Source of the DNA: Fratercula arctica
Lineage: Eukaryota > Chordata > Aves > Charadriiformes > Alcidae
DNA length: 64,000 nucleotides
Direction of reading: 5' to 3'
Assembly (NCBI GenBank): GCA_947846985.1
Contig: CANTUZ010000026.1
Location: 53,984,730 to 54,048,729, forward strand
The notes under the pieces are model-generated. The model did no database searches and was not told the origin of the DNA. It was given only the letters and a program-made list of their open reading frames with translations. A program made the position numbers and the translations under genes. Of this stretch, positions 13,068 to 24,500 are shown in pieces (within the stretch, counting starts at the first letter, position 1; the number at the start of each line of letters is the position of its first letter).

Positions 13068-14953
13068 CACAGGGTGGAAGCAAGGACAGGTAGCCTGGGA
13101 GGAATATAGATAAATTGTCAGAGCAGCCAGAGATCAAGTTAGGAAAGGTGAAGCCCAGATAGAGTTAAATTTGGCCAGGAACATCAACAGCAACAAGAAA
13201 AGCTTCTATACGTATGTCAGTGACAAAAGGAAGACTAGGGAAAATGTGGGTGCTCTCCATAAGGAAATGGAAGACTTGGTCTCTGGGACATGGACAAAGT
13301 TGAGGTACTCAATGACTTTTTTGTCTCAGTCTTGACCAGCAAGGGCTCTAACCACACTATGCCCAAGTCACAGAAGGCATAGAATGCCATAGAATGAGAA
13401 ACCACCCACTATAGGAAAAGACCAGGTTCGAGACCAGCTGAGGAACATGAAGGTGCACAAGTCTATGGGTCCTGATGAGATGCATCTGTGAGTCCTAGCA
13501 GATGAAGTTGCCAAGCCACTATCCATCATATTTGAGAAGTGGTGGCGGTCCGGTGAAGTTCCCACTGATTGGAAAAGGGGAAAAATACCCCCCATTTTTA
13601 AAAAGGGACAAAACGAAGACCCGGGGAAGTACAGGCCATTCAGTCTCACCTCTGTGCCCGGAAAGACTATGGAGCAGATCCTCTTGGAAACTATGCTAAG
13701 GCACATGGAAAATAAGGAAGTGATAGGTAACAGCCAACATGGCTTCATTAAGGGCAAATTGAGCCTGACAAATTTGGTCGCCTTCTACAATGGCATTACA
13801 GCATTGGTGGATAAGGGAAGAGCAACTGACAACTGACATCATCTACCTGTACTTGTCCGAAGCATTAGACAGTGTCCTGCACGACACTGGAGAGACACTG
13901 GAGACAGATGGATAAGAAATTGGCTGTATGGCCTCACTCAAAGAGTTGTGGTCAACGGCTTGATGTCCAAGTGGAGACCAGTGACGAGTGGCTTTCCTCA
14001 GGTGTTGGCATTGGGACTGGTACTCTTTAACATCTTTGTCGGCAACATGGACAAGTGGGATTGAGTGCACTCTCCGCAAATTTGCTGACAACACCAAGGG
14101 GGAACACACTGGAGGGACAGGATGCCATCCAGAGGGACCTGGACAGGCATGAGAGGTGGGTCGGTGTAAACCTCATGAAGTTCAACAAGGCCAAGTGCCA
14201 CGTCCTGCACCTGGGTCGGGGCAATCCCAAGCACACATACAGACTGCGTGGAGAATGGTTTGAGAGCAGCCCTGAAGAGAAGGACTTGGAGGTGTTGGTG
14301 GATGAGAAGCTCAACATGAACCGGCAATGTGCACTTGTAGCTCAGAAATCCAACCGCATCCTGGGCGGCATCAAAAGAAGCGTGGCCAGCAAGTCAAGGG
14401 AGAAGATTCTACGCCCCTACTCCACTCTGGTGAAACCCCACCTGGAGTACTGCATCCAGCTCTGGGGCCCCCAGCACAAGAAGGATACGGAACTGCTGGA
14501 GCAAGTCCAGCAGAGGGCCACAAAGATGATCAGAGGACTGGAGCACCTCTGCTATAAGGACAGGCTGAGAGAGTTGGTGGTGTTCAGCCTGGAGAAGAGA
14601 AGGCTCTGGGGAGACCTTATAGCAGCCTGCTAGTACTTAAAGAGGGCCTACAGGAGAGATAGGGAGGCTCTCTTTATCAGGGAGTGTACTTATAGGACAA
14701 TGTATAATGGTTTTAAACTGAATGAGGGGTCGATTTAGACTAGATATTAGGAAGAAACTCTTTACTCTGAGGGTGGTCAGACACTGGAACAGGTGCCCAG
14801 AGAAGCTGTGGATGCCTCATCCCTGGAAGTGTTCAAGGTCAGGTTGGATGAGGTTTTGAGCAACCTGGTCTAGTGTAAGATGTCCATGGCAGGGGTGTTT
14901 GAACTAGATGATCTTCCAACTCTAACCATTCTATGATTTTATGATTCTATGAT
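13068..14953 (+). mobile_element. CR1 LINE, 1.9-kb 5'-truncated copy with broken RT ORF
   Basis: This is the longest CR1 copy in the window. It starts inside the endonuclease-to-reverse-transcriptase linker, runs through the RT domain (fragments such as [18 protein letters not shown] and [11 protein letters not shown], typical of the CR1 RT N-terminal half), and ends with the 3' UTR and the tail CCATTCTATGATTTTATG. The RT frame is shifted between the pieces at 13,654-13,836 and 14,055-14,633, and the part around the catalytic region (about 13,840-14,050) is shortened and rearranged. The copy is therefore dead. A stretch of 192 codons near the 3' end remains open. It lies about 6.4 kb upstream of SLCO4C1 exon 1 on the same strand. 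Confidence 0.93.
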
Positions 14954-15286
14954 AAAACAACACAAATTTTACAGTGATACAACTTTGTCATCTATTTTTG
15001 GAACTTTAACTGTACACAATGTACAGTCCAATATTGATTGGTCTTCTTTTGCAGTGGCGTCTCTAACACACTAGCAATTTTTTTTCTGTATACATTTCTT
15101 TCAGGGATTTTTTAAAAAGCCCAAATGGAGATGCTTGATATACTCTCTTTCTAGTTGCACATTCATAGCAGTGTTCTTTGTTAGTAAAGAGGCAAAGCCA
15201 ATAGTAACTAAAACTGTGACGCAGGAGAATTATACCGTCCCACCCCTAAAAAGGCACTTTTTTCCTGCTGCTAAAATCTTTTTTGT
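14954..15286. other. Unique spacer between two CR1 copies
   Basis: About 330 bases of AT-rich sequence separate a plus-strand and a minus-strand CR1 copy. I see no gene or other repeat in it. Confidence 0.5.
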
Positions 15287-15288
15287 GA

Positions 15289-15812
15289 CAGATCACAGAA
15301 TGAAAGAGCAGTTGAGGTTGGCGCGGACCTCTGGAAGTCATCTGGTCTAATTGCCTGCTCAAGCACCACCTACAGCCAGGTGCCCAAGACCATATCCAGG
15401 CAGCTTTTGAGTACGTCCAAGGATGGAGACTCCACAACCACTCCGGGCAACCTGTCCTGGTGCTTGGTCACCCTCACAGTGAAAAAGTGTTTCCTGATGT
15501 TCTGATGGCACCTCCTGTGTTTCAGTTTGTGTCCATTGCCTCCGCACCTGTCACAGGGCACCACTGAAAAGAGCCTCGCTCTGTTTTCTCTGCATCCTCC
15601 CTTCAGACATTGACGAGATTTCCCCTCCTCTTCTCCAGGCTGAACAGTCCCTGCTCTCTCAGCCTTTCTTCATAGAAGAGATGCTCCAGTGCCTTCACCA
15701 TTGTAGTGGCCCTTTGCTGGACATTAGCTCCATTTCTCTCATTCTGGGGAGAAATGGACACACTACTCCAGGTGTGGTCTCACCGGCGCTGAGTAGAAGT
15801 GATCTGAGGATG
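15289..15812 (-). mobile_element. CR1 LINE 3' fragment (minus)
   Basis: On the minus strand this reads as an older CR1 3' end. It has the block around 'ggagaagaggaggggaaatc', an end-of-RT segment (RKHFFTVRVTKHQDRLP) and a decayed terminus with GATCACAGAATGAAAG near 15,291. It is more diverged than the copies at 9.8 and 60 kb and belongs to another subfamily. It is 5'-truncated. Confidence 0.88.
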
Positions 15813-18800
15813 AAGCAAGTGAAGCAGAATGAACACAGAGGCAGTGTGCTTTTTCACCTGCCATATAAATGTTAGATTTAATTCACTGCTAAAAAAAAAA
15901 AGGAGTTGCCATCATGGTAAGCATAGCGTTTAAGAGAGAAATTTTGTGGATTTACCTGTTCATGCTCTGTATATGCAGAATTTATTTTACATCATAAATC
16001 ATTACTAACTGCCCGCCACTAGAGGTCATGTATTTGCTGATGAAAGAAACTATGAGGTGGCTCAAATTTCATTTGTTTTTGTTCAAACTGGGAATCAGGC
16101 AGAAAGAAAACAGAAGAGACTGCCCAGTTCTACAAAACACTGAAACTAGTGTTTCTGAAAATAAATGAAATAATTAGTTCTTCTCTATTCATCTTATTAG
16201 ATTCCAAGGGTAGGAAACAATCCATGGAACTTACTATGTAAAAAATCAATGACTGTGGTAAGGGATTTGTCACATTACCCCTGAATATGTTTACAGGTCA
16301 AAGCACATGAAGTTTACAGAAAACAGGCAGGGTCTGGCTAGAAGTAAAATATTACAGCATTGAGATAAAGACAGGAGATGCCTTGACTTTTCACATTGAG
16401 GCATATTCATTAGACAGTTTAGCAAGTGATGGGAATAACTATAGGAATTAATTGTAAGATACAAGTTTAACCCCTTTACTATCACTAACCAAGTAAACAA
16501 ACCTGCATTCACTTAAATGTATTTCACTGCAGGATAAGTTGATTGGATTTCCCAAGGACGAAAAAGGCACAAAAGTAAGACTAGAAGATCCATTACTAAT
16601 GTCTTAATAAAGATAATAATTCAAGAAAATGCCTACTTTACCATATATTCAAAACAAGGAAAAAGTTGATGTTGTTTCTTTGGGCCTATACTGGGATCAG
16701 AATTAGAGACGGGGCAGATTAAGAGCTACATTACCTTAATTAACATAGATACAAGACTGTAAACAAGCAGAGAGGTTAATGCCGTGTTCGCAGAAGCACA
16801 TGACTGCCCTGAGGCACAATCTAATTTTGAGATACCTTGGGCTAGTTCAGATCCTACAGCAGAACGTACACAGCTGTAGCTTTGCTTTGTTCGCTTTCAA
16901 AAGAACAAATGTGTTCAAAAAATAAACAAATCATGTTTGCATAAATAACTAGAAAACTTCACACAATCAAAATGCTGATTTTACATTGTTTCCAAAACAA
17001 ACACATCATCAGGACTTAAATGGCATTAAGATCTTACTCACATATGAAACAATGAAGATGATAGTGAAGAGAAGAAAATAACTAATGTATGAAATTCCTG
17101 GTTCTGTAAGCCAAGCAGGCAGGCTAATTTCTAATCTATTATGACTCTCTCTGGGTGCTAACATATCGCAATCCACATGCCTCGTCAAAGCAGGGAAATA
17201 TACTTTGCAGAGGTGTTAATTGCATCTTTAAATACCATAAAGTAGATAAAAATTCAAGACTCAAGGCTTTTCCTCACTGGAAAAAAACGCAGACAGAAGG
17301 GAAGATTCTTCTTTAAAAAAGGTAGTGCTGTTTTTTCACATCTTCCTTTAAGTGAATTTTGACCTAGGCCAAATAACAGAAAATTATGTGGAGAGAGATA
17401 CCATAGTAAAGATAAAATAATCCACAGAGGAGAAGGATTTTATTCAGAGTGTCAAAGTATCAGAAATAAAGTTGTGGAAGAATGTGACATCTGCAACATT
17501 CAGCAAACACTGAAAAGCTGCCCGGAAAATGTGTTGTAAGGATCCCAGGTAATCTACTTTGCATCTTATTTTATAGCTGGGTAGAGTCAAAGGGAGTATT
17601 GTACTGACAAAATGTTGTGCCATTTTCTGGGAGATAATCTTCTTACAAGGTGAGAGTGGGTCTGTGCACCACTTGGCCTTTAAATGAGAGGGGATGGCTT
17701 CAAGATGCTTGAAAAAAAATGTTTTAAGTACGCATTTTTTTGCCTTGTCATCTGCCTTATGTGATGGCAAAAACCCAATGACTTTCAAAATTCAGAGAAT
17801 GGCAGTTCTCAGACTTTTTAAAATGCAAATCTGTTTCTTAATAGAATCTTATCTCGAATTCCTGTAGTGGGTCTATGATCAAAACCGTGACACACCATGA
17901 TACCATTCAACAGGAGAACTCTTACGACTTGTGAGACTGCAGAAGCTGTAGTTGATGAAGTACAATACTGTGAAGTTAGAAGATGACTACATTTTATAAT
18001 CTTTCCCCAAATTCGGCAGTTTTTTCTTCAAAAATACTTATTTTACTCTCTGCAAGGTATTTCAGTAGGAATTTTATGATATTCTTCTGAGTTAACCATC
18101 AATTTTTTCCTAGAATATAGTTTCACATTCCCACTTCACGGGAGCTTTGGATCAGAAAAAGACATCCTAGTTAATCAGTTCTTATGTCCTTATCCTAGTC
18201 ATAATTTGCTCAACGTCCATGTAAAGTTTTAGAATTCACTAAATCAATTAGAAGTTTCTTCCAAAACTCTCCTTTACTGAAGATTAAAAGCCTTCTAAGA
18301 GAAAATTAATTACGGTCAGTTTACTCATTTGTTCGAAAATTTTCTGTTGCCTTTTGTCCTTCTCCTTATGATTGCTTATTATTTCATGGAGTGCTTCATG
18401 TTGCTAGACTAAATAATCTTGTTTCTTTCAATTCTCCGTTGGAAATAAACATATCTAGTAATCTTTCTGCACATCTTCCCCTTTAAAAGGGATTTCTGCA
18501 AAGTTGAGAATCCAAGTGGTATGCAGTATGGCAGACAGCAGCTTGTAGAACAACTTCAGCAGGTCTCCATTAGATATCATAGCAATCCACACAGAAATTG
18601 TAGTTCATATTTGCCTTTTCCATGAGTAACCTCCATCTAGTCCAACAGATTATTCATGCTGCAGTCTATTACCATTTTTATCTGTGCGTTCTAGATACTT
18701 TCCTAGAAACCAGTTGTATTTTGCTGTTTTCAGGTAGGTTGCGTATCCAGTCTTGAATGTCAGAAATTTAAACTTCTTTACTGTCTCATATTAAGGCACT

Positions 18801-19570
18801 TTATAAAAGCTGGTTGAATCTACTGCATTTCTCTTTAAATTGCTTCTGGAGGAACAATAGTATCACTCAGGCAACATAACCAGTGCAAACATATATCATA
18901 TTTTATTTCCTCCCTCTCTACCTATCCCTGTGGCTTTCTCCTAAAATCTGTATTGTGCTATCAATGTATAAACTCTCCAGAGTTCAATCCTATTTAATTC
19001 CCTGGATTATTCAATTCCCTGTTTAATTCCCAGGCTAGGCCTAGACCAGACACCAAAATGCTACCCTCCACAATTTTTTAAAAAATGTTGGCTTCAGCTG
19101 AACACACTATTTTTCATAGCGAGCACCACTCACTTCTCTTTTTCCCTTCCCTTCTGTCCCTTTCCTGTGATGATAAAACCAAAACCATCAGTTGGGAGGG
19201 TGACAACTACATGAAGGTTACAACAAATCCAGCTGACCTGGCAGATCAAGGGAGGTTTTTATGTCTCATTAGCCATATAATAATTTGAGTATGTCATGGA
19301 TTATTCTTACAACTCTAGCATGTAGGCACTCTGTCAAAGATCAAGATCTTCTTTCAAATGACATGTCCTACTTTATTTTAACAAGGGGGAAGAAAAAAAA
19401 TCAATAAAATGCAAACAAACACAGGCAAAGACTTTACCAATATGCTATTCCTGGAACAGGCTGGTGTGCCAGCTGGTTTAGGCACATCCTTAGACCCCTC
19501 AAGATGCTGTTAACAGGGATATATCTCGATAACCAGCTGAAAAAACATTCCAGACTATGGCCTGAAGGTA
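15813..19570. other. AT-rich intergenic DNA
   Basis: There is no supported gene or recognised repeat, apart from a short A run near 15,890. Open frames here are under about 115 codons and lack splice or composition support. Confidence 0.45.
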
Positions 19571-19589
19571 ATTTCAGAGTTTGAGGGCC

Positions 19590-19830
19590 ATCAGTGACCA
19601 GCAGAGGAGTGCTTCACTGGGGAGCAGCTACCTGAGCTCCTGGGGGCTGGGGAAGGTCACTGCTGGCTGTGGAGCTGGGGCAGTGCCAGGGAGTGGTGGT
19701 GGCTGAGGTGGCTGAGGTGGAGGGTAGGGAAGGCCCAACTGCCAGGGAAGCCCATGGCCTTCCATCTCCAGCCACCACCCACTGCCCTTAGAAGCAGCAG
19801 CAGGAGCAGCCGATTTCTCAGTTGCAGTTT
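19590..19830. other. GC-rich patch of unknown nature
   Basis: This is a short G-rich block with imperfect GGTGGCTGAGGTG-type repeats near 19,690-19,725. It gives Pro-rich frames on the minus strand, which follow from composition. It is similar in character to the patch at 2.1-2.5 kb, but I see no clear shared sequence. Nature unknown. Confidence 0.35.
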
Positions 19831-20424
19831 GTCTATACAAATAAATAGACACACATCCTCTTTAACCTACTGCTTTTCTTTGTGCAGAAGATCGTCTCCA
19901 TGTAGTTTCTACGCTGCTAATCAATACTTGTAAATGTGTGCTTCTCTATGAAGAGCTGTGGCACCAGCGGATGAGAGGATGGTTGGGAATTCAGGAGAGT
20001 GTCCTGGCTTTCACTGTGAAACTAAAGCCACTGCTGATGTCTCCAAGTTGTCTCTAAAATGTTTTGGACTCTTGAAAGGGGAAGGACTCTTCAGGACAAA
20101 CCTGTACTGCCCAGAGATTTAACACCAGTGGTGGTGGTGGTGAATTGATCCCTGGACTCCTTCCCAGTTGTTCTTGTGCAGATGAGTAAAATTAATTCCC
20201 ACTATATGCAAACAAAATTTGGTACTTCCTTGTACACTTGACAAATTCTTGTAGCTGATGTCTGCAACTGAATTAACTTGTTCATTAACTGGAAGCTTTC
20301 TGTGGTACAGCAGGGGAATGCTTCCAAAGGATGACATTTGCAAATATCCAGGGTTTCTTTTGATTCTACACCCAAGCGCGTCATGTGCCAACTCACTTGC
20401 CTAAAGTCGGAAAGCACCGTATCT
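19831..20424. other. Sequence just upstream of the CpG island, no gene seen
   Basis: Mixed-composition DNA holding a (GGT)-type run at about 20,130-20,141. The long minus-strand frame that crosses into the CpG island is a composition artefact. Confidence 0.4.
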
Positions 20425-20621
20425 GGGGGAGGGGGGGGAAGGGGGGGAATCCCTTTCACTTTTTCCAGCACATCTTGAATCTTGAATTTTCCAGTTTCTC
20501 GGAAGAAACATTCATGAGGACGTTTTTTTTTTTCAGGCGGCTGATTTACTATTTTTTTTTTTTTTTTTTTTTCCTCAGGGTGAACGCTGCTAGACAAAAT
20601 TGGTGTCCCCTTTTTTTTTTT
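20425..20621. repeat. Homopolymer cluster: G runs and three poly-T runs
   Basis: G-rich runs at 20,425-20,448 (GGGGGAGGGGGGGG core) are followed by T runs at 20,523-20,533, 20,552-20,572 and 20,611-20,621. The G block has enough G tracts to fold as a G-quadruplex. The cluster lies directly against the 5' side of the SLCO4C1 CpG island. Such tracts often exclude nucleosomes, but a regulatory role is inference. Confidence 0.7.
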
Positions 20622-20629
20622 GCTGCGGG

Positions 20630-21560
20630 GGCTGCTGGTGTATGTGCCACTGTGCCCCGCGTCCCCCCCCACCCCGGCGGAACTCCCCTGGCCTCCCCCT
20701 CCCCTCGTTCTGCCCGGCGGGCGGGAGTCGCCGCCGCACGCCTCCCACCGCCCGCAAACCGGGAAGTTCAAAGCAGAACTCGATCGGGAGGCGTGAATTT
20801 GAAACGAAACACACCCCGGCCCTCGCCGCACCCCGGGATGATGCCACACACACACACACACACACACACACCCCCTCCCCGCGACGTTGGTCTGAATGGT
20901 TGCCATTAACGTTACGTGGGCTCACGGTGCGGGGGGTCTTCCCTCAGCGAGAGCGCTGCGCCGGTGCGGATCGCCCTCGCCGGTGCGGGACTGCCCCGCG
21001 GGCAGAGAGAGCCGGGCCACGGCCCGTCGGGGCTGGAGGCCGTTTCACCCAGCGGGTGTGGGGGGGAGGCACCGGCAGCCACCACTGCAGCCCCCTGCCC
21101 GGGCTCAGAGGCGACAACCACCAAGGCCAGGGGTCCCGCCGGGCGGCGGGAAGCGGCGGGGCACGGTCCCCAACGGCCAGGGCGGGGCGGGGCCGGGCCG
21201 GGCCGGGCCGCGCCGCGCCGCCCTCCTCAGAAGGAGGGGGGAAAGCGCCGCCACCTGCCCCCGTGAGGGCCGGCCCGCCCTCGTGGTATTTAGAGGAGCG
21301 TTGCGGTCGGGGGTTGCTTGCAGCCGGTGCCGGGCAGCGGCCGCTTAGCGCCATGAAGGGTGGCGGTATCGAGAACCCGGTGTTTGAGCCGCCCAGCCCC
21401 GACCTCGGCCGCCAGTGCCAGGCGAGCCCCACCGAGGTGGATGCCAGCGTCCCGGCGGCTGAGGAGGGGCCCTGCGGGTGGGGCCGCTGCACCCCTAAGG
21501 CTCTGCAGCTCTGCAACAACCCTGAGGGCTACCTGGCTGCCTACAGCCTCCTGGCTATCT
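20630..21560 (+). promoter_or_regulatory. SLCO4C1: CpG island promoter of SLCO4C1
   Basis: About 900 bases are strongly GC- and CpG-rich, in sharp contrast to both flanks, and cover the start codon and all of exon 1. GC-box-like runs (GGGGCGGGGC and repeated GGGCC) lie at about 21,180-21,220. A weak TATA-like TATTTAG is at 21,287-21,293, which would place transcription start near 21,315-21,325 and leave a 5' UTR of only about 30-40 bases. No transcript evidence is available, so the start site is inference. Confidence 0.75.
20845..20870. repeat. (CA)13 microsatellite
   Basis: Thirteen uninterrupted CA units lie inside the CpG island, about 480 bases upstream of the SLCO4C1 start codon. Such tracts commonly vary in length between individuals. 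Confidence 0.95.
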
Positions 21561-21566
21561 TCCAAG
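21353..21566 (+). CDS. SLCO4C1: SLCO4C1 coding exon 1
   Basis: Codes residues 1-71 plus one base of 72: the cytoplasmic N-terminus and the start of TM1 (AAYSLLAIF). The ATG at 21,353 is chosen because MKGGGIENPVFEPPSPD matches the conserved N-terminal motif of the family and because it lies just downstream of the promoter marks. Upstream in-frame sequence is open far into the CpG island but has no homology. The exon ends CCAAG|GTAACC, phase 1. The tail before TM1 is about 50 residues shorter than in the human protein, with the Gln/Pro-rich stretch missing. Confidence 0.94.
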
Positions 21567-24500
21567 GTAACCCGTTCCTACCACCTTGTCCAGAGCCGCA
21601 GGCCTTGCCCCCCTCTTCTCCGCTTTCCCCCTGGGACCTGGCCCCTGCTGGCCTTCTGCTGCCCTGGGCACGTCTTCCTGCCCATCCTGGAGCTGTGGGG
21701 GAAGCCAGGCGGGAGCCTGGGCTGGGGAAGACAAGGGGAGAGTGTTGGCGATTTGGGTGGTGGGTAAGGGGAGGCAGGGTTCGTCCAGCTGCCCAAGTCT
21801 GGTGCTGTTGCTGGAAAGTGACAGTAGTGGCTTCACTGGGGCAAGTGAGTACCCTAGTGCCCTGGATAGGGAAGTTGCTCATATAATATTACTCTCTGTA
21901 CCTCACTCTCTTCCTCTTTTCCTTCCTTTCCCACCTATCTTTTTGACCAGTGCTGAGTCCATGGTTCCATCAGCTGTGTGCTTCATGCTCTTGTCTATGC
22001 TGTGTTCCTGTTGCTCACGGGGAGCAGTGCTCCATATGCGCCTCACGGGTTGAGACACATGAGCCAGGGAACAAAACACATGATACAAAACAACAGGCAA
22101 AGTGTTAGTGCCCTTGCATGTGCTTTGTTACCTTCCTGCCAATTAAAAAGGTACCTTGGAATGGCTGGGTGGGACTTACAGTAATTAAGATGGCTTTAAA
22201 AAAATCTGGTTTTCTTCTGTGGATCCCAGTGCAGCCATCTTTCTGACCCTTAGCTAACAGTTTAACTTAACCTGGTGGGGAACCTGAAGTTTAGCTTGCT
22301 CTTGGTTTTTTCTTGTTCAGCTTCAGATATTCTTGCCCATATTTTTGGTTTTCTGTAACAAGATTTATTAGGGCTTTGGCAAGCCTTAGGCTTAGAAAGC
22401 AGCTGAGGGAGAGGGGACACAGTAGTGTACCACATGTACAAACTTGAGGTTAGATAGTTGTCTGTCAAATTGAGATACTGGATTAATGTTCATAACACTT
22501 CAACTTTATTGGACTAGCTAGAAAAGAAAACTGTTCCCTGAAAAACTAGGTCTTTAAAGCTCATCCTTGTTGCTCATAAAGAATGAGACTGTTGTAGAGT
22601 GGTGGGGGGCACGTAGGAGAAGAGATTCGGTGCTAGAAGAGCAGGCAGCCTACGCTGAAGACATCTGGGATATGGATGGCTGCATTCCTGCCTGCAGCTA
22701 CACTGAGGTAACTGGGATGGTCTGAGAACTGAGCAGGAGTTTCTGCTTAAAACCTAGAAGGATCTGACTCGTACTTGTGTTGCTTGTAAAATCCTTAGAA
22801 GCACCGGTGTGTCTCAGTATGTGTTTCTGTGAACTGTTTCTGATTTCAACCTGTTTAGAATCTGATCTTTTCTTAGCATACACGTGTTGTGTTAGAAAAG
22901 AAGCATCTAGAGAGTTCTGGGCAGAGCCTGTTGTTTCTTGCTTGTATTTGATAGGCCATTCTACAGCTGGTAGGACTAGGAGGTGATTGCTGTTGCAGTT
23001 GTCCTGCTGTTAGCTCAAATTTATTGTCTCTAACATACTTAAAGGGAGGGGTGGAATAACTTCTTACATAGCAGATTTCAATGGCAGCTGAGTTGTAGAA
23101 GACTTAGATCAGGCATGTGTATTTTTGTAGCTTAAGAATACGGACAGGCGATCAAAAATGCCCTGAATGTGACACTGAAAAGTCTCAGATTATATTACAC
23201 TAGTCAAAGAATCTTGAATATTTCCAACACTTCTAAATTTGCTATAGTAGTATTTCTTAAAATCCCGTTTGCTGTGCTGATCTGATCATCTGCACAGCTG
23301 AATAATGAATTCAGTATCATTTAAATTTTATCTCGTAGTAGTAGTATAGATAGGTTTACAGTCAAAAAGCTCTTGTATCATAAGAATCTCTGACCCTGTA
23401 GGATGCTATGGGTGTTGGTCATGCCACTTATCCAGGTCTTGATCCTGTTATCTAACTGGAGATGTGTGCCAGACCTCAAGAGAGGTACCTATCTAATCTA
23501 GTTCAGATTTAGGGCCTTAATTTAAGGAAACTTTTGATACTTGTTTTGAAAGCTGATGTAGACCTTGTGGCACTCTTAATGACGTGTTATCTGGATTTTC
23601 TGAACAAGTACCTTTCCTTTGGCTAGATCATAGAAAGGAAATCAGGCACTGAAGACTCAAGTTGCAACTCTTTTTGAGAAGCAGAAAAAACAAGAATCAT
23701 TTTCAGACAAGAAATTCAGTGCTGTATGTGGACTGTGAAAATATTCAGGTCTTGCAGCTTCAGAGTTTAGATAAAAGCACACAAAACACAGCTGTGGTTT
23801 TGAAGTTATGTGAGCTAATGCTGTGCTCTAGCTTTGGATCTAGTTATTTAATTTACCCTCCAAATTACAGAAACCATCACTGAGGAAGATAAAGTATTTC
23901 TATAAAACTTGCTAATGGTAATGAATCTCCGTGAAAGTTTATTTCCTAATGCACTGAAGAGTAATGAAGTAATCCTTAACACACTTTTGATGTATACAAG
24001 TTGTTACACTAGAAACAATGAGTGAACATAGTGGGTAGTTACCTGCAGTGGCCTGGTACATGTGTGTAGATTCTTGTATGTGTGTGTCTAACTGAAGGAA
24101 TGTATTTATTAGGCCATTTTCAGGCTGCCCTAGGAAAGAGGTTATGATTAGCACCTGATTTGCTGCATTTCAGCTTCTCGGAAGATTCCAAGTGAAATGT
24201 AACTCTTCATTTCTGACTGTTTCCGCTTCAAGTATGTGCAAAACCTGTATTTCCAGAATTGAAGACACTTTTTTTTGCGTAGAACATGGTTACATGACTG
24301 ATACCTTTCTGTATGGCACTTGGAGTTGCATAAAATTATGATTGCATCTTGTAATACAGAACGTGGTTATACTGCTGTTCATAGCTGTAGTAGCGAACAA
24401 GATAGAAGGTATGTCACTCTGAGTACAAGAAGGTCTGTTTATTCCTCATGTCAGTAATAATTTTGTTAAAACAACAGAGCCATTGTTTGAAACTGGTCTG

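Noticed and set aside
14055..14633. 192-codon frame and the similar 166-codon frame at 59,971-60,471 as host genes
   Set aside because: Both are the C-terminal part of the CR1 reverse transcriptase, as shown by their shared sequence and the CR1 3' tails that follow.
20600..21352. Long plus-strand frame running open from 20,600 into SLCO4C1 exon 1
   Set aside because: The open frame is due to high GC content in the CpG island. Residues before MKGGGIENP have no family similarity, and the promoter marks lie inside it.
20202..21519. Minus-strand frames of 234 and 191 codons across the CpG island
   Set aside because: Pro/Gly/Arg- and homopolymer-rich products that read through poly-T, CA and GC tracts; shadows of composition, not genes. 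No head-to-head gene is supported.
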